Assembly (NCBI GenBank): GCA_044432945.1 | Contig: JAWXUD010000029.1 | Span: 1 to 21,386, forward strand | Length of the DNA: 21,386 nucleotides | DNA from: JAWXUD01 sp044432945 | GTDB lineage: Bacteria > Cyanobacteriota > Vampirovibrionia > Gastranaerophilales > Gastranaerophilaceae | Reading direction: 5' to 3' | Shown: in pieces, positions 9,206 through 16,273 of the stretch | How positions within the stretch are numbered: position 1 is the stretch's first letter | Layout of the letters: every line of letters starts with the position of its first letter | The notes under the pieces: model-generated | What the model was told of the DNA's origin: nothing | Databases searched by the model: none | The model's input: only the letters and a program-made list of their open reading frames with translations | Program-made: the position numbers and the translations under genes

Positions 9206-11758
9206 CTATTCAGCAATTTGTTCAACAACTTCTTCTTCATTTGCTTGAGTTGTTTCAGTTGTTTCGCTTACTTCGCTAGATTTTCTTCCACGTTTTGATT
9301 TTTTGTCAAAAGATATTTTTTCATCAACTAACTTCAATACGATTATATCACCAGCATTGTATTTTCCAGAAAGGATTTCTTCAGCCAACATATCTTCGAT
9401 TTTGCGTTGGATTAATCTTCTTAATGGTCTTGCACCATAAGCTTCTGAATAACCATTTTTAGCTAAATGATCTTTAACTTCGTCAGTTACTTCGACAGAC
9501 AATTCTCTTTCAGCTAAACGTTTGAATAAATCTTTTAACATCAATTCAACGATTTCTCTAATTTCTTCTTGAGAGAGGTGTGCGAATACGATAGTTTCAT
9601 CGATACGGTTCAAGAATTCAGGTCTGAAAGCTTTTTTCATTTCTTCTGAAACTGTATCTTTCAATCTTTCATACTTGTCTTTGCCGTCATCACCAGAGGC
9701 AGAGAAGCCAAGTTTAGTACCAGTCGAAATCATACTTGCACCAACGTTAGAAGTCATGATAATGATAGTATTTTTGAAGTTAACCTTGCGTCCTTTTGCA
9801 TCAGTCAAATGACCATCATCAAGGATTTGAAGCATGATGTTGAATACGTCAGGGTGAGCTTTTTCGATTTCATCAAATAGGATAACCGAGTAAGGCTTTT
9901 TACGAACAAGTTCAGTCAAATGTCCACCATCATCATATCCGACATATCCTGGAGGAGAGCCTATTAGTTTTGAAGTTGAATGTTTTTCCATAAACTCAGA
10001 CATGTCAACTCTCAACATATTTTCTTCAGAGCCGAAAACTGCTTCAGCTAAAGCTTTAGCCAGTTCAGTTTTACCAACCCCAGTCGGTCCAGAGAAAATG
10101 AAGCTTCCGATAGGTCTGTTAGGGCTTTTCAATCCTACACGAGCTCTACGAATTGCTTTTGAAATCGCAACAACGGCATCATTTTGACCGATTACACGTT
10201 CATGAAGCGTGCCTTCAAGTTTTAGCAATCTTTCGCTTTCGCCTTCTGTCAATTTTGTAACAGGCACACCAGTCATAGTGCAGATAACTTCAGCGACATG
10301 CTCACTAGTTACGGTAGCTTTGTTTGCTTCGTTTTCTTCTCTAAATTTTTGAGAAATTTCACGAATACGATCTTTCATATCGGCTTCGTCATCTCTAAGT
10401 TGAGAAGCTTTTTCGAACTCTTGGTTACGAATAGCACTTTCTTTTTCTTTAATAATTGTTCGTAATTCTTTTTCAAGCTCTTTTCCTTCAGGAGAAAGAT
10501 GTGAAACTTTCAGGCGAACTTTTGAAGAAGCTTCATCGATAACGTCAATTGCTTTGTCTGGTAAAAATCTATCAGTGATGTATTTATTAGATAGTTTTAC
10601 AGCAGCAACAATTGAATCATCAGAGATTATTAATTTGTGATGATCTTCGTATTTTGGTTTCAACCCTTTAATAATTTCAATAGATTCTTCTTCATTAGGC
10701 TCATCAATGATTACAGATTGAAAACGGCGTTCTAGAGCAGAATCTTTTTCAACATATTTTCTATATTCATCAAGCGTAGTCGCACCAATAACTTGAATTT
10801 CGCCACGTGATAGGGCAGGTTTTAAAATGTTAGCGGCATCAATTGCACCTTCAGCCGCACCCGCTCCGATAAGTGTGTGCATCTCGTCAATAACAAGAAT
10901 AATATTGCCTGCTTGACGGATTTCGTCCATGATTTTTTTAAGACGTTCTTCGAACTCGCCACGATATTTTGTACCAGCAACAAGCAGTCCCATATCTAGT
11001 TGGATAACTTTTTTGCCATCAAGAATATCAGGCACTTCTGCGTTGACAATTCTCGTTGCCAATCCTTCAGCGACAGCAGTTTTACCAACCCCAGGTTCAC
11101 CGATAAGAACAGGGTTATTTTTAGTACGGCGTGCAAGTATTTGAATAACACGTTCAATTTCTTTTTCACGTCCAACAACAGGGTCAAGCCTAAGCTCTTG
11201 AGCTGCCATCGTCAAATCACGACCGAATTCATCTAAGCTAGGGGTTTTTGTTTTGCCACCTGAGCTAGAAGAAGAACTAGATGGAGAAGATGAGCTTGAA
11301 GAACTAGAAGATGAAGCGGGCTTAGATTCACCAAGCATTTTGACTACGTTGCTTCTGATTTTGTTCAAGTCAACTCCAAGATTTTCAAGCACTCTAGCCG
11401 CAACGCCTTCGCCTTCACGGATTAGGGCTAACAATAAATGTTCTGTGCAGATATAATTGTGTCCGAATTGCCTAGCTTCGTCCCAAGATAATTCAAGAAC
11501 ACGTTTTGCTCTTGGTGTGAAAGGGATTTCTACAGCAACAAACCCAGAGCCTCTGCCGATAATTTTTTCTACTTCAGCCCTTGCGTCTTTAAGGTTAACC
11601 CCCATAGATTTTAGGGTTTTAGCCGCAACGCCAGTGCCTTCACCGATTAGACCAAGTAGAACTTGTTCGGTTCCGACAAAGTTGTGACCAAGGCGGCGAG
11701 CTTCTTCTTGTGCTAACATTATAGCTTTAATAGCTTTTTCCGTAAAACGTTCAAACAT
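9206..11758 (-). CDS. clpC: ATP-dependent Clp protease ATP-binding subunit ClpC
   Basis: An 850-aa HSP100 unfoldase that feeds proteins to ClpP in the cytosol. Domains in order: two Clp-N repeats (about 1-145); a linker of almost pure serine (about 148-168); AAA+ module 1 with Walker A GEPGVGKT (220-227); a UVR/M-domain (about 435-465), which marks ClpC rather than ClpA; AAA+ module 2 with Walker A GPTGVGKT (557-564); the ClpP-docking LGF tripeptide at 683-685; and an acidic tail ending EEEVVEQIAE. The N-terminal sequence (MFERFTEKAIKAIMLAQEEARRLGHN) is very close to cyanobacterial and plastid ClpC, supporting the taxonomic inference. The start ATG has AGGAG nine bases upstream. There is no ctsR, mcsA or mcsB next to it, unlike Firmicutes. 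It appears monocistronic, with its own promoter and terminator. Confidence 0.97.
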   Translation of the reverse strand: MFERFTEKAIKAIMLAQEEARRLGHNFVGTEQVLLGLIGEGTGVAAKTLKSMGVNLKDARAEVEKIIGRGSGFVAVEIPFTPRAKRVLELSWDEARQFGHNYICTEHLLLALIREGEGVAARVLENLGVDLNKIRSNVVKMLGESKPASSSSSSSSSSPSSSSSSSGGKTKTPSLDEFGRDLTMAAQELRLDPVVGREKEIERVIQILARRTKNNPVLIGEPGVGKTAVAEGLATRIVNAEVPDILDGKKVIQLDMGLLVAGTKYRGEFEERLKKIMDEIRQAGNIILVIDEMHTLIGAGAAEGAIDAANILKPALSRGEIQVIGATTLDEYRKYVEKDSALERRFQSVIIDEPNEEESIEIIKGLKPKYEDHHKLIISDDSIVAAVKLSNKYITDRFLPDKAIDVIDEASSKVRLKVSHLSPEGKELEKELRTIIKEKESAIRNQEFEKASQLRDDEADMKDRIREISQKFREENEANKATVTSEHVAEVICTMTGVPVTKLTEGESERLLKLEGTLHERVIGQNDAVVAISKAIRRARVGLKSPNRPIGSFIFSGPTGVGKTELAKALAEAVFGSEENMLRVDMSEFMEKHSTSKLIGSPPGYVGYDDGGHLTELVRKKPYSVILFDEIEKAHPDVFNIMLQILDDGHLTDAKGRKVNFKNTIIIMTSNVGASMISTGTKLGFSASGDDGKDKYERLKDTVSEEMKKAFRPEFLNRIDETIVFAHLSQEEIREIVELMLKDLFKRLAERELSVEVTDEVKDHLAKNGYSEAYGARPLRRLIQRKIEDMLAEEILSGKYNAGDIIVLKLVDEKISFDKKSKRGRKSSEVSETTETTQANEEEVVEQIAE

Positions 11759-11799
11759 TTATTTTATTTCACTCCTATTCTCTTTTTATTTATATATAA

Positions 11800-11828
11800 A
11801 TTGTACATAAAAAATAAAAAAGTTTCAA
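11800..11828 (-). promoter_or_regulatory. Probable sigma-70 promoter of clpC
   Basis: On the minus strand, TTGAAA (11828-11823) and TACAAT (11805-11800) have an ideal 17-bp spacer and lie about 40 bases upstream of the clpC start. No obvious CtsR or CIRCE palindrome is visible between this promoter and the gene. Confidence 0.6.
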
Positions 11829-11855
11829 GTATTTAATTTTTGTATAAAAAAAGTA

Positions 11856-11884
11856 TTGACAATAAAAATTCTTTATTATATTAT
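11856..11884 (+). promoter_or_regulatory. Promoter of tRNA-Glu
   Basis: A consensus -35 box TTGACA (11856-11861) and a -10 box TATTAT (11879-11884) are separated by exactly 17 bp. Transcription would start near 11891, about 18 bases before the mature tRNA. Confidence 0.8.
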
Positions 11885-11908
11885 CAGATAAGTGAAAGCA
11901 AGATACAT

Positions 11909-11984
11909 GCTCCCATCGTCTAGAGGCCTAGGACACTTCCCTTTCACGGAGGCGACGGGGATTCGAATTCCCCTGGGAGTACCA
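11909..11984 (+). tRNA. tRNA-Glu (anticodon TTC)
   Basis: The full cloverleaf can be drawn. The acceptor stem is GCTCCCA with TGGGAGT (first pair G-U) and an A discriminator. The anticodon stem is CTTCC with GGAGG around the loop CTTTCAC, giving anticodon TTC. The T-arm GGGGATTCGAATTCCCC is perfect. The 3' CCA is encoded (11982-11984). The gene is 76 nt, intact, with its own promoter and terminator, and marks the chromosomal boundary next to the Mu-like element. Confidence 0.97.
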
Positions 11985-11986
11985 TT

Positions 11987-12016
11987 AAAAAAAGAGCCGA
12001 AATCGGCTCTTTTTTT
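11987..12016 (+). terminator. Terminator of tRNA-Glu
   Basis: The stem GAGCCG/CGGCTC (extended by A-T pairs) with an AAAT loop is preceded by seven A and followed by seven T (12010-12016). The A and T runs make it potentially bidirectional. The mobile element appears to begin directly after the T run. Confidence 0.9.
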
Positions 12017-12019
12017 GTG

Positions 12020-12193
12020 TATAATTTATCAATATAATTTATCAATCAGTTTCATAACAATTATTATAATTTATCAATCAATTTCATAACAATTATTATA
12101 ATTTATCAATCAGTTTCATAACAATTATCAAACAGTTTCATAAATTTTTATAATTTATCAATCAGTTTCATAACAATTATCAAACAGTTTCAT
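12020..12193 (+). repeat. Tandem 32-bp direct repeat array at left end of Mu-like element
   Basis: The array consists of a 13-bp partial copy (12020-12032), three contiguous full 32-bp units (12033-12064, 12065-12096, 12097-12128; the second has one G-to-A change), a 20-bp partial (12129-12148), a fourth full unit (12149-12180) and a last partial from 12181. Each unit begins TATAATTTATCAATCAG and continues TTTCATAACAATTAT. There are no spacers and the copies are head to tail. In Mu the left end holds several transposase-binding sites containing a GTTTCA core; CAGTTTCATAA here is similar. The most economical reading is a set of MuA-type binding sites. Copy boundaries are read directly; function is inference. 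Confidence 0.8.
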
Positions 12194-12229
12194 AGATAAA
12201 AAGTTAAAAAAAGAATTGTTAAGTTTTGT

Positions 12230-12249
12230 AATGGAAAGGTTTTTCCTAA
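12230..12249. promoter_or_regulatory. Operator-like site, degenerate copy
   Basis: The left half-site AATGGAAAG, a central GT, and an imperfect right half TTTTCCTAA. It is the same motif as the perfect palindrome 67 bp downstream, and probably a second binding site for the element's HTH repressor. Confidence 0.5.
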
Positions 12250-12296
12250 CAAAATTATTTACAAACACCATAGCAATTTATTTTTGTATAAATATT

Positions 12297-12316
12297 AATG
12301 GAAAGGTCTTTCCATT
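12297..12316. promoter_or_regulatory. Operator-like perfect inverted repeat
   Basis: AATGGAAAG, two bases, CTTTCCATT: 9-bp arms that are perfectly complementary. It lies just upstream of the putative early promoter and of a further small palindrome CTTGTA-TT-TACAAG (12327-12340) that overlaps the -35 box. The placement suits autoregulation by the small HTH protein encoded at 12528-12734 or by a repressor outside the window. Confidence 0.6.
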
Positions 12317-12332
12317 GTCGTTTTTCCTTGTA

Positions 12333-12360
12333 TTTACAAGCATTTACCCCTGCATATAAT
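12333..12360 (+). promoter_or_regulatory. Putative early promoter of the Mu-like element
   Basis: A -35 box TTTACA (12333-12338) and a perfect -10 box TATAAT (12355-12360) with a 16-bp spacer. The -35 box is inside the palindrome CTTGTATTTACAAG, so a protein bound there would block it. It would drive the HTH-A-B-gemA transcript with a leader of about 160 nt. Confidence 0.65.
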
Positions 12361-12396
12361 ATTATTATAAGTTCAAATTGCCATTCAAATAAAAAA

Positions 12397-12515
12397 GCCA
12401 CGATAACAAGGGGCTACTTGCCATGCAGAATTAACCAGATGGCTAATTGAATTTATATATTATCTAATTTGCGATTTAAAATAGCCCTGTTGGGCAATCG
12501 TGAAATTAATCGCAA
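12397..12515 (+). promoter_or_regulatory. Structured 5' leader with competing stems before the HTH gene
   Basis: This fills most of the gene-free stretch before 12528. Several complementary segments compete: CACGAT (12399-12404) with ATCGTG (12497-12502); GGGCTA (12411-12416), or alternatively GGCTA (12441-12445), with TAGCCC (12482-12487); GCCC/GGGC as a local hairpin (12484-12495); and TTGCGATT (12469-12476) with AATCGCAA (12508-12515). The last ends immediately before the ribosome binding site GAGGA (12516-12520). The pairings are visible in the sequence; that they control translation or attenuation is inference. I do not recognise a known riboswitch class. Confidence 0.4.
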
Positions 12516-12527
12516 GAGGAATGTAAA

Positions 12528-12734
12528 ATGCCATACAACGTAACCGTAAAAGAAATGTTAATAAAAACTTGTTTGATCGCTTGCAATTTAAAGCAAGCTG
12601 AAATTGCTAGAACTTTGAACATATCTGAAGGACAAGTTAGTAAATTAATTAAAGGTACACAAAATAATGAAAGATTTAATTTGCTTATTTTAAGCAAGTT
12701 AGGACTATATCTTGGAATGAAGGTCAATATATAA
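12528..12734 (+). CDS. Small HTH DNA-binding protein, Ner/Cro-like
   Basis: A 68-aa protein whose centre (LKQAEIARTLNISEGQVSKLIKGTQ) is a clear helix-turn-helix of the lambda-repressor/Cro type. Its place, directly before the transposase gene and after paired operators, is that of Ner in phage Mu, which turns down early transcription. It could instead help the transposase as an accessory factor. The start ATG has GAGGA seven bases upstream. Only three bases separate its stop from the transposase start, which itself lacks a well-placed ribosome binding site, so the two are probably translationally coupled. Confidence 0.75.
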   Translation: MPYNVTVKEMLIKTCLIACNLKQAEIARTLNISEGQVSKLIKGTQNNERFNLLILSKLGLYLGMKVNI

Positions 12735-12737
12735 TCT

Positions 12738-14786
12738 ATGCAGACATCAACAAATGAAACTTGGATATCAATAGATAAGTTTTGTGCATTAACTGACGTA
12801 AAAAAAGAAACGGTTAGAAGAAAATGCAAAAACGAAAATTATGTTGTTAAATTCGAAAAACAGGGCAGAAATAAAATTTATTATATCCTTTTTAGTTCGG
12901 TTGAATTAGAACTGCAATCAAAAATAACAGCATCAAATAATCAATTAGATAATAAAGCACAACAAAATATAAATACGTATTCCGATGCACCATCTTGGGC
13001 AAAAGAGCAGGTGGACAAATATTTAGGGCTTTTTAATTCAATTGAAAATTTAAGCTATAACGAAACTTTAGATTTTATACAAAAATGGAACGAAAAAAAT
13101 CCAGATAAAAAAACGTCATACCCTGCAATAAAACAGCGCTATAAAAAATATAAATCAGGAGGCACTCAAGCGTTGCTTCCTAAATATGGACATAAAAATA
13201 ACTATGCAGTTATCGAACAGAATTATTACGATTATTTCAAAACACTTTATTTAAAAGATGGTGCTCCAAGTGCGCAATCATCATGGCGTATCACTCTCGG
13301 GTATGCACAATCAACAAACAACGATTTTGATTTTGCAACTTTTCCAAGTTGTTTGACTTTTGTAAGGAGATTAAAAAAAGAAATTCCTGAACAAGCAATT
13401 TACCTTGCACGATACGGTGAAGCTTCTTGGAATAAAAAATATGCTTCATATATTCCCCGAAATTATTCAAACATTAGTGCGGGTAGTTTTTGGGTGTCTG
13501 ATCATGCTCAAATAGATGTTGGTGTAGTTTTTAACGGCAAAACTTGTTTTCCTTGGGTGACTGTATTCAGAGATGTTAAGACTTCAAAGTGGCTAGGATG
13601 GTTTTTGCATGCAGAAGCACCTAACTCAGATCATATTTTTCAAGCATTTTATTACGGAGCTTTGAGATTTGGCAAACCTAATGACATCTATATCGATAAC
13701 GGAAAAGATTATCGTTCGAAAGATTTTGCAGGGGGTAGGCGCAAGCCGTGTGTGGAGTCGAGTTTGGCTTGTGAAAGCACAAGACAAACTGACGAACCGA
13801 TCGATAGCGACGTAAGAGTTTTTGAAAAAAACTCCACAGGAGCAAAAAGACGCTCAATAAAGGTTGGACATAATAAAACTCGTGAGAACTCTTTGATGGC
13901 AAATCTCGGAATCAACGTGCATTTTGCACTTCCATACAACGCACAGGCAAAACCTGTCGAGCGTGATTTTTTGAAGATTAAAAGTTATTTATCAAAACAT
14001 ATGGTTGGTTATCGTGGCGGGAATGTCGTTGAGCGACCAGAAAAATTAAAACAAGAAATAAAAGAGAATAAAATTATGCAGTTCGATGAGTTTAAAACTC
14101 TATTTGATGATTTTATTTTAAATGTTTTAAATAAAATGCCATCAAAAGGCAAAATACTTCAAGGGAAATGCCCTGATGAACTTTGGGCTGAAGAATTTGT
14201 TGTGAAAAATGTTTTAAATAAGGACGCTTTAAAACTATTCTGTACACGAACTTCAAACGATGTAAAAATTGGACGCAATGGAGTTTACGATTCAAGCCTT
14301 AAAATAACTTATTGGTCTGAGTGGATGATTGCCCACAAGGGCAGATGCGTATATTTAAGACGAGATGTCAACGCTTATCAAGAGGCTTGGGTGTTTGATG
14401 CTGCAACCGATAAATATATCGATAAAGCCAATGTTTATCAGGCGGTGTCGTTTATGGCGACAACAAATGTCGAGAAATCAGAATACAAAAAAGCAATTGA
14501 GAAAAAAAACAGAGAAAAAAAAGTTTTGAAAACCTATCTTGAAGCTAAGCATAACCCGACAAACGCAGAGATTATAGAAAATTACAAGCGAAGCCTTAAA
14601 GGTGTTGAGTTTAAATCAAATCCTAAGATTTCAAAGATTTCTAATACAAAAATGGATCAGGTGATAAGACTTGAACGTAAATCGAAAACCAAACCACAAA
14701 AATACGTAACATCGCTTGAGAAAAAGCCAAAACTTTATTTAACAGAGAGCGAAAAAATGCGGGCAACAAAACAATGTGCAAATTAA
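12738..14786 (+). CDS. MuA-type DDE transposase
   Basis: A 682-aa transposase catalysing strand cleavage and transfer at the element ends. The N-terminus (WISIDKFCALTDVKKETVRRKC, to about residue 55) is a Mu-type winged HTH. A second HTH-like segment near residues 95-150 would recognise the ends. The RNase H-fold core has the catalytic acids D260 (DHAQIDV), D320 (DIYIDNGKDY) and E408 (KPVERDF), with the Asn-Gly after the second Asp seen across the family. A Cys/Arg-rich insert (about 330-385) lies between the second Asp and the Glu. A beta-barrel-like region follows, then a very basic tail (from about 580), the part that contacts MuB in Mu. Length is close to MuA (663 aa). It appears intact. 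Downstream, MuB starts 10 bp after its stop. Confidence 0.92.
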   Translation: MQTSTNETWISIDKFCALTDVKKETVRRKCKNENYVVKFEKQGRNKIYYILFSSVELELQSKITASNNQLDNKAQQNINTYSDAPSWAKEQVDKYLGLFNSIENLSYNETLDFIQKWNEKNPDKKTSYPAIKQRYKKYKSGGTQALLPKYGHKNNYAVIEQNYYDYFKTLYLKDGAPSAQSSWRITLGYAQSTNNDFDFATFPSCLTFVRRLKKEIPEQAIYLARYGEASWNKKYASYIPRNYSNISAGSFWVSDHAQIDVGVVFNGKTCFPWVTVFRDVKTSKWLGWFLHAEAPNSDHIFQAFYYGALRFGKPNDIYIDNGKDYRSKDFAGGRRKPCVESSLACESTRQTDEPIDSDVRVFEKNSTGAKRRSIKVGHNKTRENSLMANLGINVHFALPYNAQAKPVERDFLKIKSYLSKHMVGYRGGNVVERPEKLKQEIKENKIMQFDEFKTLFDDFILNVLNKMPSKGKILQGKCPDELWAEEFVVKNVLNKDALKLFCTRTSNDVKIGRNGVYDSSLKITYWSEWMIAHKGRCVYLRRDVNAYQEAWVFDAATDKYIDKANVYQAVSFMATTNVEKSEYKKAIEKKNREKKVLKTYLEAKHNPTNAEIIENYKRSLKGVEFKSNPKISKISNTKMDQVIRLERKSKTKPQKYVTSLEKKPKLYLTESEKMRATKQCAN

Positions 14787-14796
14787 GGAGAAGTTA

Positions 14797-15675
14797 ATGG
14801 ACTTAAAAGAGAATTTAAAAAACTTATTAAAACAAAAGAAATATGCAGTTTCTTACGTTGCAAAAGCGATTAACGTATCAAATGCGACTTTGCATCTTTG
14901 GTTAAAAGGCGATTACAAGGGCAACGTCAAAAAAATAGATGATGCAGTCTCAAATTTTATCGAGATAGAAAAATTAAGAGAGGGCAGAGTTAAAGTTAAT
15001 TTTGTAAAAACTTCAATCGTCGATGATGTCTATGATATCGTCAAAACTTGCCACATCGAAAATGAAATTGGAGTTTGTTGTGGTGAAGCAGGACTTGGAA
15101 AAACATTTGCAGTCAAACGCTACGCAATAGAGAACACAGACGTCATACTTGTTGAAACTGATTTGGGTTACACTCCAAAAGTTTTGTTCTCAGAAATTCA
15201 CAAAAAACTCGGGTTTGACGGTTGCGGTACGATCCACAGTTTGCTTATGGATATTATTGACAAATTAAAATCGTCAGGGCGATTGATTATCGTTGACGAA
15301 GCCGAACATCTTCCATATAAATCATTAGAGCTTTTGAGAAGAATCTATGACAAAGCTCAGGTTGGAATTCTGCTTGTTGGAATGCCACGCTTGATCATGA
15401 ATTTAAAAGGTGAAAAACGTGAATATGCTCAACTATATTCACGAGTTGGCATTTTTTCAAGGCTAAACAAATTAAATGAAACGGATAAAAAAGCAATCAT
15501 CTCAACCATACTTCCTAACTCCAAAAGCATTTATCCCACACTATCTGAATATTGTGCAGGTAATACGAGAGTTCTGACCAAACTTCTGGTCAGAGCTGTA
15601 CGTATTGCTGAAATCAATAATATGGAAGTTAACGAAGATGTTTTGCAGGCGAGCATAAGTCAAATAATTATTTGA
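14797..15675 (+). CDS. MuB-type AAA+ ATPase (transposition target selector)
   Basis: A 292-aa ATPase that in Mu forms DNA filaments, chooses target DNA and stimulates the transposase. The N-terminal HTH (KYAVSYVAKAINVSNATLHLWLKG) is as in MuB. Walker A GEAGLGKT is at residues 96-103 and Walker B LIIVDEAEH at about 164-170 (D167, E168). A sensor-type segment GMPRLIMN and a C-terminal helical domain follow. The start chosen is the ATG at 14797, six bases after AAGGAG; an in-frame GTG at 14776 would add seven residues but has no ribosome binding site and overlaps the end of the transposase gene. The gene is intact and most likely co-transcribed with A. Confidence 0.92.
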   Translation: MDLKENLKNLLKQKKYAVSYVAKAINVSNATLHLWLKGDYKGNVKKIDDAVSNFIEIEKLREGRVKVNFVKTSIVDDVYDIVKTCHIENEIGVCCGEAGLGKTFAVKRYAIENTDVILVETDLGYTPKVLFSEIHKKLGFDGCGTIHSLLMDIIDKLKSSGRLIIVDEAEHLPYKSLELLRRIYDKAQVGILLVGMPRLIMNLKGEKREYAQLYSRVGIFSRLNKLNETDKKAIISTILPNSKSIYPTLSEYCAGNTRVLTKLLVRAVRIAEINNMEVNEDVLQASISQIII

Positions 15676-15682
15676 GGTTTAA

Positions 15683-15826
15683 ATGGACGAAATAACAAAA
15701 TTAGAAAAAATATTCTACATATCACTATTTGCCCTAATTATCTTTATTTTAGGGGTACAAATTGGAATTGCACGAGGACGCACATTAGAAAAACAGGGTT
15801 ACTATGATTACGTATATGCAAATTAA
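15683..15826 (+). CDS. Small single-pass membrane protein, 47 aa
   Basis: A 47-aa ORF with GAGGT five bases before its ATG. It has a short charged N-terminus (MDEITKLEK), one hydrophobic segment (IFYISLFALIIFILGVQIGIA), then a positively charged cytoplasmic-side stretch (RGRTLEK) and a tyrosine-rich tail. It begins 7 bp after the MuB stop and overlaps the gemA start by 23 bp, so it is tightly packed in the operon. In Mu this interval holds kil, gam and other small accessory genes; there is no recognisable sequence match, so a role (host modulation, membrane anchoring) is only a guess. Confidence 0.6.
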   Translation: MDEITKLEKIFYISLFALIIFILGVQIGIARGRTLEKQGYYDYVYAN

Positions 15827-16232
15827 ACGAATACATATTTTGAAAAATCTATTAGGTCTTGATGAAACACTTTATCGAGATATGCTTGCAAGTTTTGGAG
15901 TTTGCAGTTCAAAAAACCTTACTTTTACTGAAGCAAGCATATTTATTGAGATTTTAGAAGAAATGGTTCAGGACTTAGAGAAATTAAACCTGAAAAAATA
16001 CGACGAGCTTACTAATCGAGATGAAAATATGGCAACACCTTTGCAGTTGCGAAAAATTGAAGCTTTATGGAAACACTTAGACAAATCTGAGAATAGACAT
16101 AAAAACTTACGAACTTTTATCAAAAATAAATTTGGCGTGAGCGATATTCGATTCACGACTAAAAAAATCGCATCATCACTAATTTTTGTGATCGAAAAAA
16201 TGATTTATAAAAAGAGTGTAAAAGGGGTTTAA
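15804..16232 (+). CDS. gemA: Mu gp16 / GemA-like regulatory protein
   Basis: A 142-aa protein of the gp16/DUF1018 family. The N-terminal half (MQIKRIHILKNLLGLDETLYRDMLASFGV) and the C-terminal half (MATPLQLRKIEALWKHLD ... LRTFIKNKFGVSDIRFTTKKIASSLI) both match the family pattern well. In phage Mu, GemA modulates host gene expression and DNA topology, and it is encoded immediately before mor, as here apart from one extra gene. The start could be the ATG at 15804 or 15816; neither has a strong ribosome binding site and translation may be coupled to the overlapping upstream ORF. The stop codon sits inside a small hairpin. Confidence 0.88.
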   Translation: MITYMQIKRIHILKNLLGLDETLYRDMLASFGVCSSKNLTFTEASIFIEILEEMVQDLEKLNLKKYDELTNRDENMATPLQLRKIEALWKHLDKSENRHKNLRTFIKNKFGVSDIRFTTKKIASSLIFVIEKMIYKKSVKGV

Positions 16233-16241
16233 AACCCTTTT
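16220..16241 (+). terminator. Hairpin at the end of gemA
   Basis: GGGTT/AACCC plus outer A-T and G-T pairs gives a stem of about 9 bp with a TAA loop, followed by four T. It overlaps the gemA stop codon. It may be a weak terminator, attenuator or RNA-stability element; the T tract is short, so read-through into the next gene is likely. Confidence 0.4.
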
Positions 16242-16273
16242 ATGAGTATAGTTCATAAAAAAGGAGAGAAAAA

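Noticed and set aside
11253..11687. Small plus-strand ORFs opposite clpC
   Set aside because: Shadows of the clpC coding strand; the acidic run is the complement of the poly-serine linker.
11892..12089. 65-aa ORF running through tRNA-Glu
   Set aside because: It spans the tRNA, its terminator and the repeat array, so it is not a gene.
12020..12193. CRISPR array
   Set aside because: The 32-bp units are contiguous with no unique spacers, and no cas genes are nearby.
12506..12829. 107-aa minus-strand ORF as a divergent Mu c-like repressor
   Set aside because: It is antisense to the HTH gene and the transposase start, has no HTH and no ribosome binding site.
12738..15675. Tn7-like TnsB/TnsC pair
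   Set aside because: GemA and Mor follow in order, the N-terminus of the first protein is a Mu-type HTH, and no TnsA, TnsD or TniQ-like protein is present; a Mu-like element fits better.
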